From assembly GCA_014871385.1 (NCBI GenBank), contig CM026433.1, forward strand, positions 16,127,808-16,191,807: a stretch of 64,000 nt of DNA. The letters run 5' to 3'. Below are positions 11,378 to 23,458 of the stretch, piece after piece (within the stretch, counting starts at the first letter, position 1; every line of letters begins with the position of its first letter). This DNA comes from Ceratodon purpureus (lineage: Eukaryota; Streptophyta; Bryopsida; Pseudoditrichales; Ditrichaceae). The translations under genes were made by a program, and so were the position numbers. The notes beneath the pieces were generated by a model that ran no database searches, was not told the origin of the DNA, and worked only from the letters and a program-made list of their open reading frames with translations.

Positions 11378-13324
11378 CCATCTGAAATAGAAAACTGAGA
11401 ATGACTTAGAGCTTATGAAAGATAGATTGAGTACATTGATGGATAAAAGTGGCATTAATTATTAAGGAGTGATCAACCTTAGTGATTATTAGTTCTCATT
11501 ATCATAAAACTTGAATGTATTTAATTGGGAAATAGTACAGTCATTGTAATTGAGTAATACAAGTGAAAGCATAGTTGTGATGAATGATAGACTTGGAGTA
11601 TGATTGAATGTGAATGAGTAGACAATGATTACATGTCTAATTGAAATACGGTGGATGGGAGGAAAAAGATGAAGACAAGCAAGGAGTTATTTGAGATAAG
11701 TTAATCTATCATAACATATCCCAAAGCATCATTCATAGGCATAAATAGGTTGAACACTAGATTCTAACCTAGTAATGAATGAACTTGCATATGCATAATA
11801 AATGCATTGTCTAATTGAACTTCGAAGGGAGTGATGGCAATAAACCGAGAGATGATACTTGTCAAATTGAACTCCCATTACCCTTGAACCAATTGAGAGT
11901 ATGGATTACTTGGGTGATATGTGACTTGGGGTAATTATGTCATTAGAGTTATAAAGAGATTCTTTTAAGAAAATACTTTGCATTCTATAATTCTTTACTT
12001 ACTACAGTGACCTTTAGTTACGTTAAAAGCTAAACGAAAAGACCTATTCCCGTGACTTACCACTATTTGTAAATTTTACCAATTACACCAAAGGAGGTTA
12101 AAGAGTCAAGACTCTCATCATAGTAAGAACTATTGTTAAAGTTCTTAAATGAAGTTATGATTCTACAAAGAATACAATCCGTTTAAATTGTTGTGATTGC
12201 AAGGACAAGAATTTGATTATACTTGGGCCGAAAGGATTAATCTCTAAAGGACGGAGGGGTATTTCTACAGTTTTTGAGTCAAAACAATGCCATACCTCCA
12301 TCTTCCAGTGTGAGACAGATTTGAGAAACACCATATTAAGCAATTAAACCGCAAGATCTTTGATTGTAGTTAGCTACCAAAATCTGTACCAAATTTTGGG
12401 TTTGGGGTTAAAAAAAAAAACGCTAAAAACTCAAGTCTTATTTGGAGAGATCTTCATTTCAGTGCGTAATGTGCTCAAAGTACAAGGAAATGCAATACCA
12501 CTAAAAACACCCTCACCACCCAACTTATTTCTTTTTTCTAAAATGAGGGGTGCACTTTCCTAGTGGATTTTCAGCGTATCCTTACTGCCAACTTGATTCT
12601 AAAGAGGTCAAGAACAAGAAACACTCAATCCCACCCTTCTAGGGCATTTTACAATGCTTGCTAGCATAACCCAAAAGTGGTTGCTTTGTCTTTTAGGGAT
12701 TAAACAACAAAATCAGCTTTGCAATGATATGGTTCTTTTGCACCAAATATTGGAATAATTTTTTTATTATCAAAATGACATTTTCTTTGTATGTTGGCAA
12801 ACTATGCTACATCCTTGTACTCTCTTTCAAATTTGATATACGAGTTACTAATATGGCCTTTTTTAATATCGTTGGAAAAAGAAACCTATCCATAGTACAA
12901 AAAATTGATTTAAAAAAAAAACTATACCTTTTAGGATAAAATGCAAGAAAAAAAACATCTACATTTATAGACATAAGAATTAAAAAAAAATCAGTTTTAC
13001 TTTTTAAAAAATAATGTTTTTTTGTCTTGACCATTTCAATTAAAGTTTTATAGAAAATCAACCTTTCCAAAGAAAATATCAAAGGCATGGTTTGATCATC
13101 CTTCCATTGCAAGATTTTACTGAAAATACTTCACATTTCTACTACATACATCCAAGTGTTGATATACAAAAAACTAACGTTAAATGGATTGTGATGATGT
13201 AGGGTTACACCTTTACATTGTACAAATATTTCCTTCCATAAGGAATTAAATTATATTACCTTGTAAAGCAAGTTCGCAAAAAGTTTTACTTTTCGCTGCA
13301 AACTCTATAAACTTCCAATCTACA
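11378..13324. other. AT-rich intergenic DNA, no gene seen
   Basis: About 1.9 kb of AT-rich sequence. The longest open frames are short (up to about 100 codons), low-complexity and Phe/Lys-rich, without recognisable domains. No TIRs, tRNA or array structure found by eye. Confidence 0.6.
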
Positions 13325-13352
13325 TACCGTAGGTTACCGGCCGGTTCGACAC
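13325..13352 (+). repeat. Left TIR of 13.3-kb transposon
   Basis: 28 bp, one mismatch against the reverse complement of 14203-14230. Contains the palindrome CCGGCCGG. Confidence 0.8.
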
Positions 13353-14202
13353 CTCTGTGTCGAATAATTAATAAAAGTGAAAAAATGGCATTCGACACCT
13401 AAAAATGATTTTTTTGATCATTTCGACAACTCTCTCCTTAAAATTATAAATTCCATCATGTTGACAAGACCAAGACTCATCATCAAGTTAGCATGTGAGA
13501 CTTGAGTGTGGAGTTCTTAGAATGCTCTATACTTTATACAAGTGGAGTGGAGTGGTATCCAACAATCCATGTGGGATACGTGAACTTTGAGGTGAAGCAC
13601 CTAGTTAGTCTTTATTTTTATAACATGCATAGCTTTTCCATAAAGTCTTCAAATGACATAAAATTTGTTGGAGGTGGAAGATTACTTGATTCCTAAGATT
13701 TTCTTAGACCAAAACAATTCCAAAAAAGTTGATCCTCTAAGCACAAATGAGCTTTGAAAAACTGTTAGAAACGCAGTTTGACACATAGACCTTTACAATG
13801 TTTTTCTGTCTATATCTTTTGCATAAAAACTTATTTTAACACAAAATTTGTTGGAAGTGGGAGAAGGCTTGATTCCTCAACTTTTTTTAGTTTGACACAA
13901 TTCCATTAAACTTCATCTTCTATGCTTAATTGGACTCCAAAAATCTGTATACAACACATTTGAAAAACCTCACCTAGAGTCTTGCTACGTCTTAACCCAT
14001 ACTCTTTGTGGACTAGTGGAAGTGGGTTTGATTACAAAAGGAGCACCTTCTCCCCATTATGCCTCAGACATACCTTCCATTTAAGGTTGAACCTAATGAA
14101 TTTATTTTATTTCGTCAAATGCTTACTGTATTTTAGATTGATTCCGGCAATACTAAGCAATTATTTCAAATAATTTTCGACTTAAAATTTTTGAATTATT
14201 TA

Positions 14203-14230
14203 GTGTCGAACCGGCCGGTACCCTACGGTA
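14203..14230 (-). repeat. Right TIR of 13.3-kb transposon
   Basis: Reads gtgtcgaaccggccggtacc and on; reverse complement of the left TIR with one mismatch. Confidence 0.8.
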
Positions 14231-14780
14231 GTCAAAAACTCTGTAACACATATTGCACAGATTGTTCTGGTTATCTAAAAATTATCCTATATCTTGGAAG
14301 TGCATTAAAAATTAGTTTCAATCAAAATCTTCCCCCAAATCTTCCCACACTAGAAAGGGCCATTTCGACATGGGTTTTGGGAAATATAGTCGAGTGACTT
14401 ACTGTTGCACGAGCCCTCACGAGTTGAGATGGATTTCTTTCAGTCTAACTTCAGTTCTACGAATAATTTCAAGCAAGAAAACAAAGCCATATGCTTGAGG
14501 AAAGTCATGGAATAGTAAACACATCGTAGAAGCTAGATAACGAATAAGTAGAACGAAATGTTCAGATTTGATTCAGTTCATTAACCCGTCCCGTACACGA
14601 AACGACTCAAAAGTCTCAATGTGGAACCACTTTCAGATTCCAAATTTCTACGACTATTAAATTCCTTGTATGAAAATTGTGACTAATTCGGTGGATCCAA
14701 TACTAGGAAGTCGTCCTTTCAGACTCCAGATTGCCGCCAGAGAGCGTAACAACTCAAATAACAAAGAGGATAGCAACCAA
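14231..14780. other. Intergenic, probable 3' flank/UTR of the EF-hand gene
   Basis: No coding frame or repeat recognised. The part next to 14781 probably holds the 3' untranslated region of the minus-strand gene. Confidence 0.5.
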
Positions 14781-17296
14781 CTATCGGAATTCATCATGTT
14801 GTGAGTAGTCAAATTCGTCTTCGTCGTATGCTGTGCTGTAAAATATGTATGGATGGTTCAGCATCTCATCTAACGTTAACCGTCCATCCTTGTTTTCATC
14901 AGCCTGCACAGAATATTGCACTAATCAATAACAAGACACTACATACCCTAGTTCCTGGTGAACCCTCCGAACCCTATAAATCCCACAATACACTTCAGAA
15001 GTGATCCTAGTGTACCTGCTCTCAACATCAGTCATGACTCATTACCATTCCAATCAGCTAAGGTTTAGGGGTTATGTTGAATAACAAAGATCTTGAAGTG
15101 GCACATTGAACGGACAACCTCAACCATTGTTGTACAGGCGCATCAACCATTCCTGATGTGCATTAACATCGGCACAGGCACAGAGAAACGCAACAATAGT
15201 AGAAGGCAAACCTCGTGTAATAGATAATCCGATTGCTGCTTTGCATAATAAAGCTCCCCTGGTCTGAGCTTCTCCATGACGGAAGCAATCTCATCTTCAG
15301 TCAAATACCTGAGTCATCAATAAAGAGCGTTCAGATTAAGAAAGCTTCAATGTAACAATAAAATCATTCTGAAATCATCGGCAATACCAAACAGCCGACG
15401 AATTTAACCGAGTTTCACGTGAATCAACACAAAGTAAAGAAAATGCAAGACAAAGTGCAGTCGACAAGGATTAAAACATAAAAATTTAAGAAGATAAAAA
15501 ATCTATACAAGAATTGAACTTAGCCTAATGAAAGCAAAAGCCAGTTAAGGAGAGCGAAGGAAACTTGAGAAGAACAGGATACAAGATCAAGTGCAAGAAA
15601 CATCCAGTAGCAGTCAACACAGAAGTTGAGAGGGCCTCAAAAGTGCGTTTGTAAAATAGCAACTCACCCATCCTTATTTTTGTCAAGTATAGCAAATTTT
15701 TCTTTGGATTGAACTTGCTTCTTTGCTTCAATCTGATCTGCTGGGTGGAGATGGTCCGTATCTTGTTCATCTCGCAAGTGTTCAAACATTCCGTGGTGAA
15801 ATTCGTCCCAGCTTAGCTTCCCATCTTTGTTCGTATCATGAGTCCTGAATCAACTTCACAAAATGCAATCAATATCAAGTATATATCAAAAAGTCTGCAA
15901 TAGTACCTTTTTACAGCTTGTGACAGGTGTTACCTTATTTGCTCCAATCGACACCATTGACGTACACGAGGGTTGTTACTATCGTCCGGATGTAAAAAGC
16001 TGCAACAGAAAAATTGCTCCACGTTATAACCTCAAATGCGCACTTACAAACTAATACTGTTTTCGGCCGGTTCATTTTTTGACCAATTGGCTGTATAAAC
16101 TGGAAATCTAGTACTCCAGATCAAGGCTCTATAAAATTGGAAACTACAAGGTGTCATGCCTCACTTAAAGCTCCTTAATGCTTATTTCAAGTATTTTAAA
16201 ATTTTAAACACGAGCTCAGCTCATTCCCCACACCCACAAAGGTAAAAGAAAACTGTATACTTCTGAAGAAATTAAAATGTGAACATACTCGTTAAACTCG
16301 GTGACATTAAGAAGCCCATCGTTGTCTCGGTCACATACTTCAAACTGCTCCTTGTACCATCCAGCTTCACCAAACTCCGTGTTGTTTTGCCCTGCAGCCC
16401 GGAGTCTTAGTTGCTGAAAACGTAAAAACGTCTCCACTGCTGTTGCTATTCAAATCACTTGTATGCTAAACACAAACTTCAAAATCATCAGACCAGATGT
16501 AATCACCAATGTAGACCTACATCAGGGTAGAATATAGAGCAATTTGCATACCTCGTTCTTCTTCTGTCAAATGTGGAAGATACTCTTGCAAGGATATGAG
16601 ACCGTCTTGATTTTTGTCGTGAGTTTCCATCTCTCGGTCGCTTCGATGTTGCATAGCTTTCCTGCCTTGTACTAGATGCCACTCTTGCAGCTCAAGGAGA
16701 CTCACGAAATCGTCTCGTGGGTTTATATCTAGTAGTGGAAACAATAAAGTAAGGCGATTGGTGATGTTAAACTGATCCTCATCATTTAAATACTCCTCTG
16801 GATCTTCATAATCTGGATCTTCGACTGGGTCTGCCTTCAAGACCTGCCATCTCCAACTCCAAAATCAAACCTAGACGGAGAGGTAGTGTAAATTGAAAAT
16901 ACGGTATACTCAAGATTGACGAGGCCCATAACAATCCGCTCATAGCGTAATAGAGGTCACCACTACCTTAAGAGGTTCCCCCGAATGAAAATTGATACCC
17001 TCGGCACTTTGCACTTGCTCTCCCCATTTCTTATACTGATCCTCGAAGTACTGCTTCTCCCATGCTCGATCTTCTTTCCGCCTCTCAAAATCTGCAACTA
17101 TGGGATCAAATGCTATAGGATCATGATGGTTCTTATCATGATGCACCGCACGAACCTTTATACGCTTGCCAGGAAGTGTTCTTCTGTGAGACCTTGAATG
17201 TTGATGTGAAGGGTCATGTGATACAAGGACCAGTGTCATAATTGCAACCACCAGCAGTAGATAGATAAAAGCGGTAGAATTTGTCGACGCCGCCAT
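14781..17296 (-). CDS. CREC-type (reticulocalbin/calumenin-like) EF-hand Ca2+-binding protein, 7 exons
   Basis: Exons on the minus strand by GT/AG sites and kept frame: 17296-16967, 16843-16552, 16445-16289, 15999-15934, 15844-15668, 15308-15212, 14903-14781, giving 413 residues. Residues ~9-25 (AFIYLLLVVAIMTLVLV) form a signal peptide or signal anchor, followed by a His/Arg-rich basic stretch. EF-hands: a degenerate one near 149, then DKNQDGLISLQE ~186, DRDNDGLLNVTE ~246, DTNKDGKLSWDE ~285, DKNKDGYLTEDE ~336 and DENKDGRLTLDE ~375, the six-hand layout of the CREC family. The C-terminus is HDEFR, close to but not the HDEL retention signal. Likely role: low-affinity Ca2+ binding in the ER/secretory lumen (family knowledge). 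The exon 3 acceptor could lie 6 bases further in without changing frame. The start is the first Met before the hydrophobic segment. Confidence 0.9.
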
Positions 17297-18657
17297 TATC
17301 CCCCTACCCTCATATGACTCTTTCCCTTTGCGGACGCTTACAACCTAAAAACCATTTCTTGTTGATCCTGCTCACATAAACCCAACCATTATAGCACATC
17401 ACTCCACACATCCAAATTGCAAGCCTTCTATGCGAGAACTAAGTAGCAAGAAAGCAGCATTCACAGTCAAGTCTTGCATGTCAGAGCGGGCCAAGAGAGA
17501 AGTCCTAAATGTTCGAGAAGCACCAGGCCATGCCACATGGTTGTGAAAATTGAAAAGGTTCCGGAAAGATGTTTCTTTAAACAATCCTACGGATTACCGA
17601 TGCATGCTTCTGTCCGATTTCGACAATCACTGTGGGGGCTCTACAGATAGGATACATGCACGAGACAAGTTGATTCTAAACACCATTGTGTCTGTCCAAG
17701 AACGAGATCATCCGTTCAAAGATCCCATAAATAACTCGAGCAAAAAAGAATCTTTCCACTAATGAACGTATATGGGCAGCTCAAGGATTGACCAACAATT
17801 CATGAGGGTAACTGTGCATGCCCCCCCACAGAGCAACTAGTAAAACATTATGCCCTGAAATGTGCACGCCACAACAACCACATATTATAGTGATGTAACA
17901 CAAACTATATGCAGTTGGCCTGTCTTGCGGAACTCGCACCAACATTAAGGTACCACAAATAAACAGCTGAGCTTAAAGCCTATGCAGCTCCAGAAGAGAT
18001 AGCCGACATCATAAAGTAGTCAGCTTCTGGATTTCCTACAGAGAACACAATAAATAGGATATCCCCAATGTTGCCACTAACAACCTAACCCTAAAGCAAA
18101 CAGTGACAGCAGAGGTTGTCATGCTTACAGGATCCGGTTTTTGAAATTAAGCAGGAGATAGGACAGAGCGGACGCCGCAACCGACGTATGGCAAAGTGCA
18201 CGATCTCGGGTGAGCTTCCTGAAGAGCTATGAAGGAGGAGAAGAAGAAGAGGGCGGGGAAAGAGGACAGAACACAGTGGACATGGTACAATTCGTGGTGG
18301 AATGTGTGGGGGTGCGACTGACGTGAAGGAGCGCAAAGAGAAGGAGAGGAAGAAGAGAGCGAGGGTGCAGGACGGGACGTGCGGTGCGAGAGGGGAGCGG
18401 AAGATCCCGCAACAAGGAATAGAGGAAGACCCACCAACTAACTTAAAGCCGAGGTGAAAGAAGGGGCAGGAGAAGAGAAGAGGAGGGAATAGTAGGAGCT
18501 CCGAGGCAGGCGCAAAGAAAGGAAGAAAGAAAGAAAGAAAGAAATAAGGAAAGAATCCGACCGGGGCCTGGATGCAAAACAGGGAAGTCGCCACAGGTCA
18601 GAGCAGACTCGGCGAAGACTCTGCAGCAGCTGCTGCTCTGGCAGCAGCCACACTCTC

Positions 18658-18762
18658 TGCGATGCGATGCGATGCAATGCGATGAACGCAGCAGAGCAGA
18701 GCAGAGCGGAGCGGAGCGGAGCGGGGTGGAAAGGAGAGGAGAGGAGAGAGGTGGAGTGGAGG
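18658..18762. repeat. Compound microsatellite (GCGAT)n (GCAGA/GCGGA)n (GGA)n
   Basis: Successive pentanucleotide and trinucleotide runs seen directly in the sequence upstream of the EF-hand gene. Confidence 0.85.
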
Positions 18763-18851
18763 GAATTATGTGCAAGTCTGCGCTCTAGCTCGCAAATCTC
18801 GGACCCCTCCACTGGAATCCGGATCCCAATTGGAGAAATCTTCGGGGGCTC

Positions 18852-18953
18852 ACTTGGACTGGACTAGACTAGACTAACTTAGACTGGACTGGTCTGGTAG
18901 ACTGGCAGCCTACGCAGTGCCCACAGTGCACAGTGCACAGTGCACACTACTGT
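18852..18953. repeat. Compound pentanucleotide repeats (GACTG/GACTA)n and (CAGTG)n-like
   Basis: Runs of ctggactggactagactaga type followed by cacagtgcacagtgcacagt; clear low-complexity arrays. Confidence 0.85.
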
Positions 18954-21900
18954 ATCCTCCGTCCTACCTGACTCTCCTCTTGGAAGTTAATGCTACGATG
19001 AGCTACCTTTGTGTTCCCTCCGCGGCCCCCTCCCCTCGATCGGAGCTTCCATACTCGAATCGCCTCACCATCAGTGATCAGTGATCACCCCCATGTCACA
19101 TGACATGCCAACACAATGCACACCATTGCACCGGACGGGACACACCATTGTCCTCCATTGGGAAATAACACCACACCAATGACATCATACTTCTGGTACT
19201 GTAGTCTACTGTACACTACTGTTCTTCAATGTCGCTCTACCAAGGCTCCACGTCATGAGCCTGTGTGTCGGTGCCTGCGGTCCTCCGCCCAAGCCTTCTA
19301 CGACCCCAGGCTCCAGCCTTCTACAGCCTCTCCAGCCTCCGTACATGACTCGGGAAAATTCCTCTGTAAAATAGTTCGGCTTATATCTGATCATGTTCCT
19401 CAGCGCACTCAAGTTCCTCAGCAGAGTGAAGAAAAGTTGTACTATGATGTTACATTTCATAACCACCCAGTTTTCATTTATTTTGTTTTCTTCTTTGACG
19501 CAAAGAAATGAAATTCATTGCAAGAAAAATAGATTACAAGCCCAAATCGGACCAGGTCTAGGGCGGGAACAAAAACTAACTACTAGAAAACAAGGGGTAA
19601 GTCAAGAGAACTGGTTTCCAAGTGACCCATAAGCATGTTCTAACGCATAACAGATCGTTCACCGTCCACGTAGCATTGAAAGCAAGCAATGCACATTGAA
19701 TTTTTTCAGGCAACTTTGCCTATCAGACTTTGCAAAAGGTGTGAATCAAGTCAACATGACCATACTCTAAAAGGAAGTCCCATATATAATTCATGGCCAT
19801 AACTCCAATCCAGATAGTATTCTTGAAACTTGCGTCATTTTGGAGGATCTAACACGCCCAGATGATGATGACTCTAAGAAGTGTCCATGAGCTCAAGTTG
19901 CTTATATGCTTGAGACGGATCTCCCTATCAAAAAGGCATTGCTCTAGTGGATAAATAGCCGTAGTACATTGGTTCCGTATTCATTTGGTAAGCCTATGCA
20001 TGATGATGAAAGCAAAATCCCACAGCCTTTTAGAGAAGGGACATAGGTAAAACCTATGCGAGTACGTTTCTCAGACTTGAGGACCATACATCGGGCAGTC
20101 TGGGCTCACAGCCTTATTAAATATGTGCCTCTATCAAGTCAAAAAATGATGGCCCTTTCTTAGCGCTACTTCTCTACGATAGTTTTTTAAAGTTGACTCC
20201 TCTCCGATAACAATTCTTTACCATGTTAAGTGCTATAGGACATGAGAGGAAGACCACTCTTTCAACCGTCAGAGAACTAAATCGAAGCTAGGTAGCTTAT
20301 CAACTGTACCATAATATGCATATGCTTCTTTGGACCTGGACTTCTCCACCAATATTACCCCTGCAACCTTGGCTGTACCCCCAACTTTCTAACAGTGTGC
20401 TTGATGTCCAATGTCCAATTAATAGTAAAGACTCATGGCCTATGACAAAGATGGGGCAGTGTGATGGAAGGTACCGTAGGCATCCTGCTGCTTGAATATT
20501 CTCTTGTCGCCAACTCATGTTATCCTAGATTAAGAAAATGGGGTCCTCCTGGAGCCTAGACGCGCAGCCAACGATCCAAGTGTCGGATTGTGCACTTCAT
20601 AATCAATCTGTAGTTGCACCCTAAATTGTATTTGTATTGATTCCCAAAGCAATGAGATACAATAGGACTCATGGTTATCCAAGGCAAATTCGATATCTAA
20701 GTGTTTAATGGGCTTGAAGTTGTGGATGGAGAAATCCTACATATCTTCCATTGTTTGCAGCTCCCTGTTATACAACAAGAGGTTTGTCTGCTTGGAAATG
20801 TTGAGGTTGCCACCTTTATAATCCGCTCCCTACCATTAATGCACCTCCGGAGTTTTAGTATTATTTGAAGGCTTAGCTTCCCTTAGATTTGCTCCCATTT
20901 TTTTCCAAGCCATCTGCACTTTACTCCATACCTTAGATTCTGAAACAGATGCATGGTTACAAACCAAACTCCATAGAGCATTACTAGGCCACTTAGATTT
21001 CTAGGATGGATTAAAATGCCATAACTTATTTCTGAGCATCACTTGTAGGTTAGATGTCCTTTGAAGATATGCCATCATCACCCACCTACAAAGAAGGCTC
21101 ACTATTGCCCCTTGAAGGTTGAGCAAATTAAGGCCCCTTGTTTTATTCTTTACGCATTGGTCAAACTAGTTAATCCGTGTTCTAATGGAAAGTTCAGAGC
21201 GTGACAACATGCAATTTTGCAACATGGACTTGGCTCTTCCTAACGCTTTTACCGAGTTGTTCCATATTAATAAGAAAAACCATAAAGTAGGCAAGAGAAC
21301 CTGCTTGATTATCAATGCCCATCCTGCAAGTGACAATTTTGTAGAGGCACAATACTCCAACTTCATTATGATCCTATTGACCAAAAAATTGTACATGTCT
21401 TCTGTTTCCAAGTCCAAGTCGAGCGACGTTCCTAGTAGTTTAGAAATATCCTTTTCTCTAGTCCATTGCCATTCGATGTCTTACAGCCACTCTAGTTGCT
21501 TCCAAATACCGCACCAATATCCTAAGCTCTTGCTCCAATTTATCTCCAAGCCCGGGACAGTTTTGAACAAGTTCAAGATGTTGTCAAGGTTAAGGTTGGT
21601 ATAGAGTTGGCAGACCTTGAGGGATATTGCTATATAGTCTCCGAAGTACGAGGCAAGTTGGATCAAGTGTGAGTTAGGTAATTTGATGCTTGCAATGGCA
21701 CCCTTGCTCTTGGCTTTCTTTAGCATCAAGTCAAGCTCTTTCGAACTCTTTTGCTACCAGTAGGAAAAGTGTAGAAGCTAGTGGACATCCATGGCGCACA
21801 CCTCGACAAATGCAAAAATAGCTAGACTATTGTCCGTTAACCAAGAGTGAGGTTGTTGCACCTGTGCAAAGGAGCTTGACCATGCCAACAAAGCTAGCAC

Positions 21901-23111
21901 CCAATTCCATGCGCTCCATGCAGGCAAATAAGAATTTCCATCTTACTTTATTGAAGGCTTTTTTTTAATCTACCTTGAGAAATAAAAGAGATTGCTCTAT
22001 TCTTCTAGCTACATCTATAACTTCATGTGCAATGAAAACATTGTCTTGTATAAAGCGTCTAGGGACCAACGCTGTTAGGTATGGACTAATTATCTTAGCT
22101 AGCAAAGGTTTGAGTTGCAGTTGTAATGCCTTGGCGAGAATTTTATACGCAATATTCAATATTGTAATTAGCCGCCAATTGCCAATTTCCTCTTTTGGTC
22201 TCGATTTATGTAGCAGAGTAATCAAACCTTGTGTTATGGTGCCTAGTAGCTACTGCTTGCTAAGAGCCGACTTGACCATCCTAAGAAAGTCGTCTCCCTG
22301 AGCATGTCCCAATGATGTGTGTAGAATCTGATATTCACACCATTGGGACCAGCTGAACGGTCTTTGGCCATATTGTTCAATGCCTCTCTAAGCACCTCCT
22401 AAGTAAGGTCTCTTCCTAGGTGCTACTGAATCTCTTGGAATACCTTTAAGTTGACATGACTTAGAGCTTCCTCCAATGTAGCATGATCTACAGGTTGCGG
22501 GAGAACAACTAACTCTTCATAGAAGCTTTTGCAGATGAATAAGATCTTCTTGCTGTAAGTTTTGGATCTGACTCGCGACGTTCTGTAGTTGAGAGATCGC
22601 CTAAGTTGTCGAATTTTCACTCACAAACTTCAAAATTTAGTGTTGCAGTCATCGCCTTTTTTGCGCCACCTAATCCTTTTCCTCATGTGTTGTCTTTTAG
22701 CTCCGAGCTTCTTAAATCTAAACTATTGCTCTTTGATGCCATCAACATTTAGTTGCGACCTAATTATAGAGCTTGGATTGACTTGCAACAGTTCATGTGC
22801 GGTCTCTAGCTCTTGCTGCAGCAACCTCTCCTTCTCTCCTAGGGATGCTGCTTCATATTTTGAGTACTTCCAATAGACGAGGAGGATTTCCTTCATTTTC
22901 GCAAAGAATGAGAGGTCCTTGGACAATGATTCATAGATTTTCCTTACCACGACACTGGTTTTTTGAATCTAATTTACATTCATTTTCCATCTAGTTCTGC
23001 TCTTCGCAGCCCCCTCCCCCCCCCCCCCTCCTTCTTTCCAAAACGCAGTATAGAACAATCGGGAGGTGGTACGATAAAATGCAATCTCCGTTAATAAAGT
23101 AGGAAGAAACT

Positions 23112-23458
23112 AATTGGGGGAAATCTGGAGTCTCTAAAAGGCCTTTGAGTTTCCTACGTGCCTGAAATTTTGGTGAAAAACGTGCACTTTATCCTGCGGG
23201 CACCAATGGTGCCACGAGGTTGCCAACAATAAATTTTGTGGGTCCAGCCAATTGCTGCCAGCGCCGGCATGTGCCAAAGCTGTCAGCGCATCAAACTGTG
23301 CCAGCAGTAATGACGCTGCCAACACTATGGCTTCTTACGTTGTTAGCGGGCAGGACATCCACCAATGGGATTACTTAGAGAGGCATGCATGGGCATCACG
23401 TTCATCTACTCCGGGCTGTTTTACAAGGCCTTTTAGAGACCCCACATTTCTCCTAATG
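23112..23458. mobile_element. 347-bp MITE inside the LINE, related to the 58.4-kb transposon
   Basis: The ends are inverted repeats of about 34 bp with 29 matches (left gggaaatctggagtctctaa, continuing aaggcc; right ends gagaccccacatttctcctaatg in shorter form). The outer motif CATTAGGAGAAA and the inner GGTC.C.AAAAAGGCC.TGTAA are the same as in the TIRs of the transposon at 58365-61986. The interior is rich in TGCCA/TGGCA words (more than ten), as are the subterminal parts of the larger element. It interrupts the LINE between its endonuclease and RT parts. No clear target duplication is seen. Most likely a non-autonomous partner of the larger transposon. Confidence 0.7.

Larger units (their letters stand above)
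13325..14230. mobile_element. Non-autonomous DNA transposon with 28-bp inverted ends
   Basis: The left end (taccgtaggttaccggccgg, continuing ttcgacac) and the right end read in reverse complement match at 27 of 28 positions. The ends are GC-rich (palindromic CCGGCCGG) while the 850-bp interior is AT-rich. If the outer TA on both sides is the target duplication, the element proper is 13327-14228 and TA insertion would fit Tc1/mariner-like movement; no longer duplication is seen. The interior encodes nothing recognisable and contains two diverged direct copies of a unit of roughly 185 bp (ACAAAATTTGTTGGAAGTGG-type core near 13660 and 13845). Superfamily uncertain. Confidence 0.75.
17297..19469 (-). 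promoter_or_regulatory. Upstream region of the EF-hand gene, GC- and simple-repeat-rich
   Basis: This stretch of about 2.2 kb lies 5' of the EF-hand gene and probably holds its promoter and 5' leader. No second gene is supported; the open frames over 18.1-18.8 kb are purine/pyrimidine-run artefacts. Visible blocks: gaaa repeats 18520-18545, gcgat repeats 18658-18684, gcaga/gcgga repeats 18690-18725, gga repeats to about 18760, gactg/gacta repeats 18852-18905 and cagtg repeats 18913-18950. I could not fix a TATA box or start site. Confidence 0.45.

Noticed and set aside
12807-13112. 101-codon minus-strand frame
   Set aside because: Low-complexity Lys/Phe-rich reading of AT-rich DNA with no recognisable domain.
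18091-18812. Minus-strand frames of 96-167 codons (Ser/Leu/Phe-rich)
   Set aside because: They arise from purine/pyrimidine simple repeats in the region upstream of the EF-hand gene; frames overlap in all phases.
22985-23035. Poly-C run as an assembly gap or element end
   Set aside because: It is a short homopolymer within decayed LINE sequence; no repeat boundary coincides with it.
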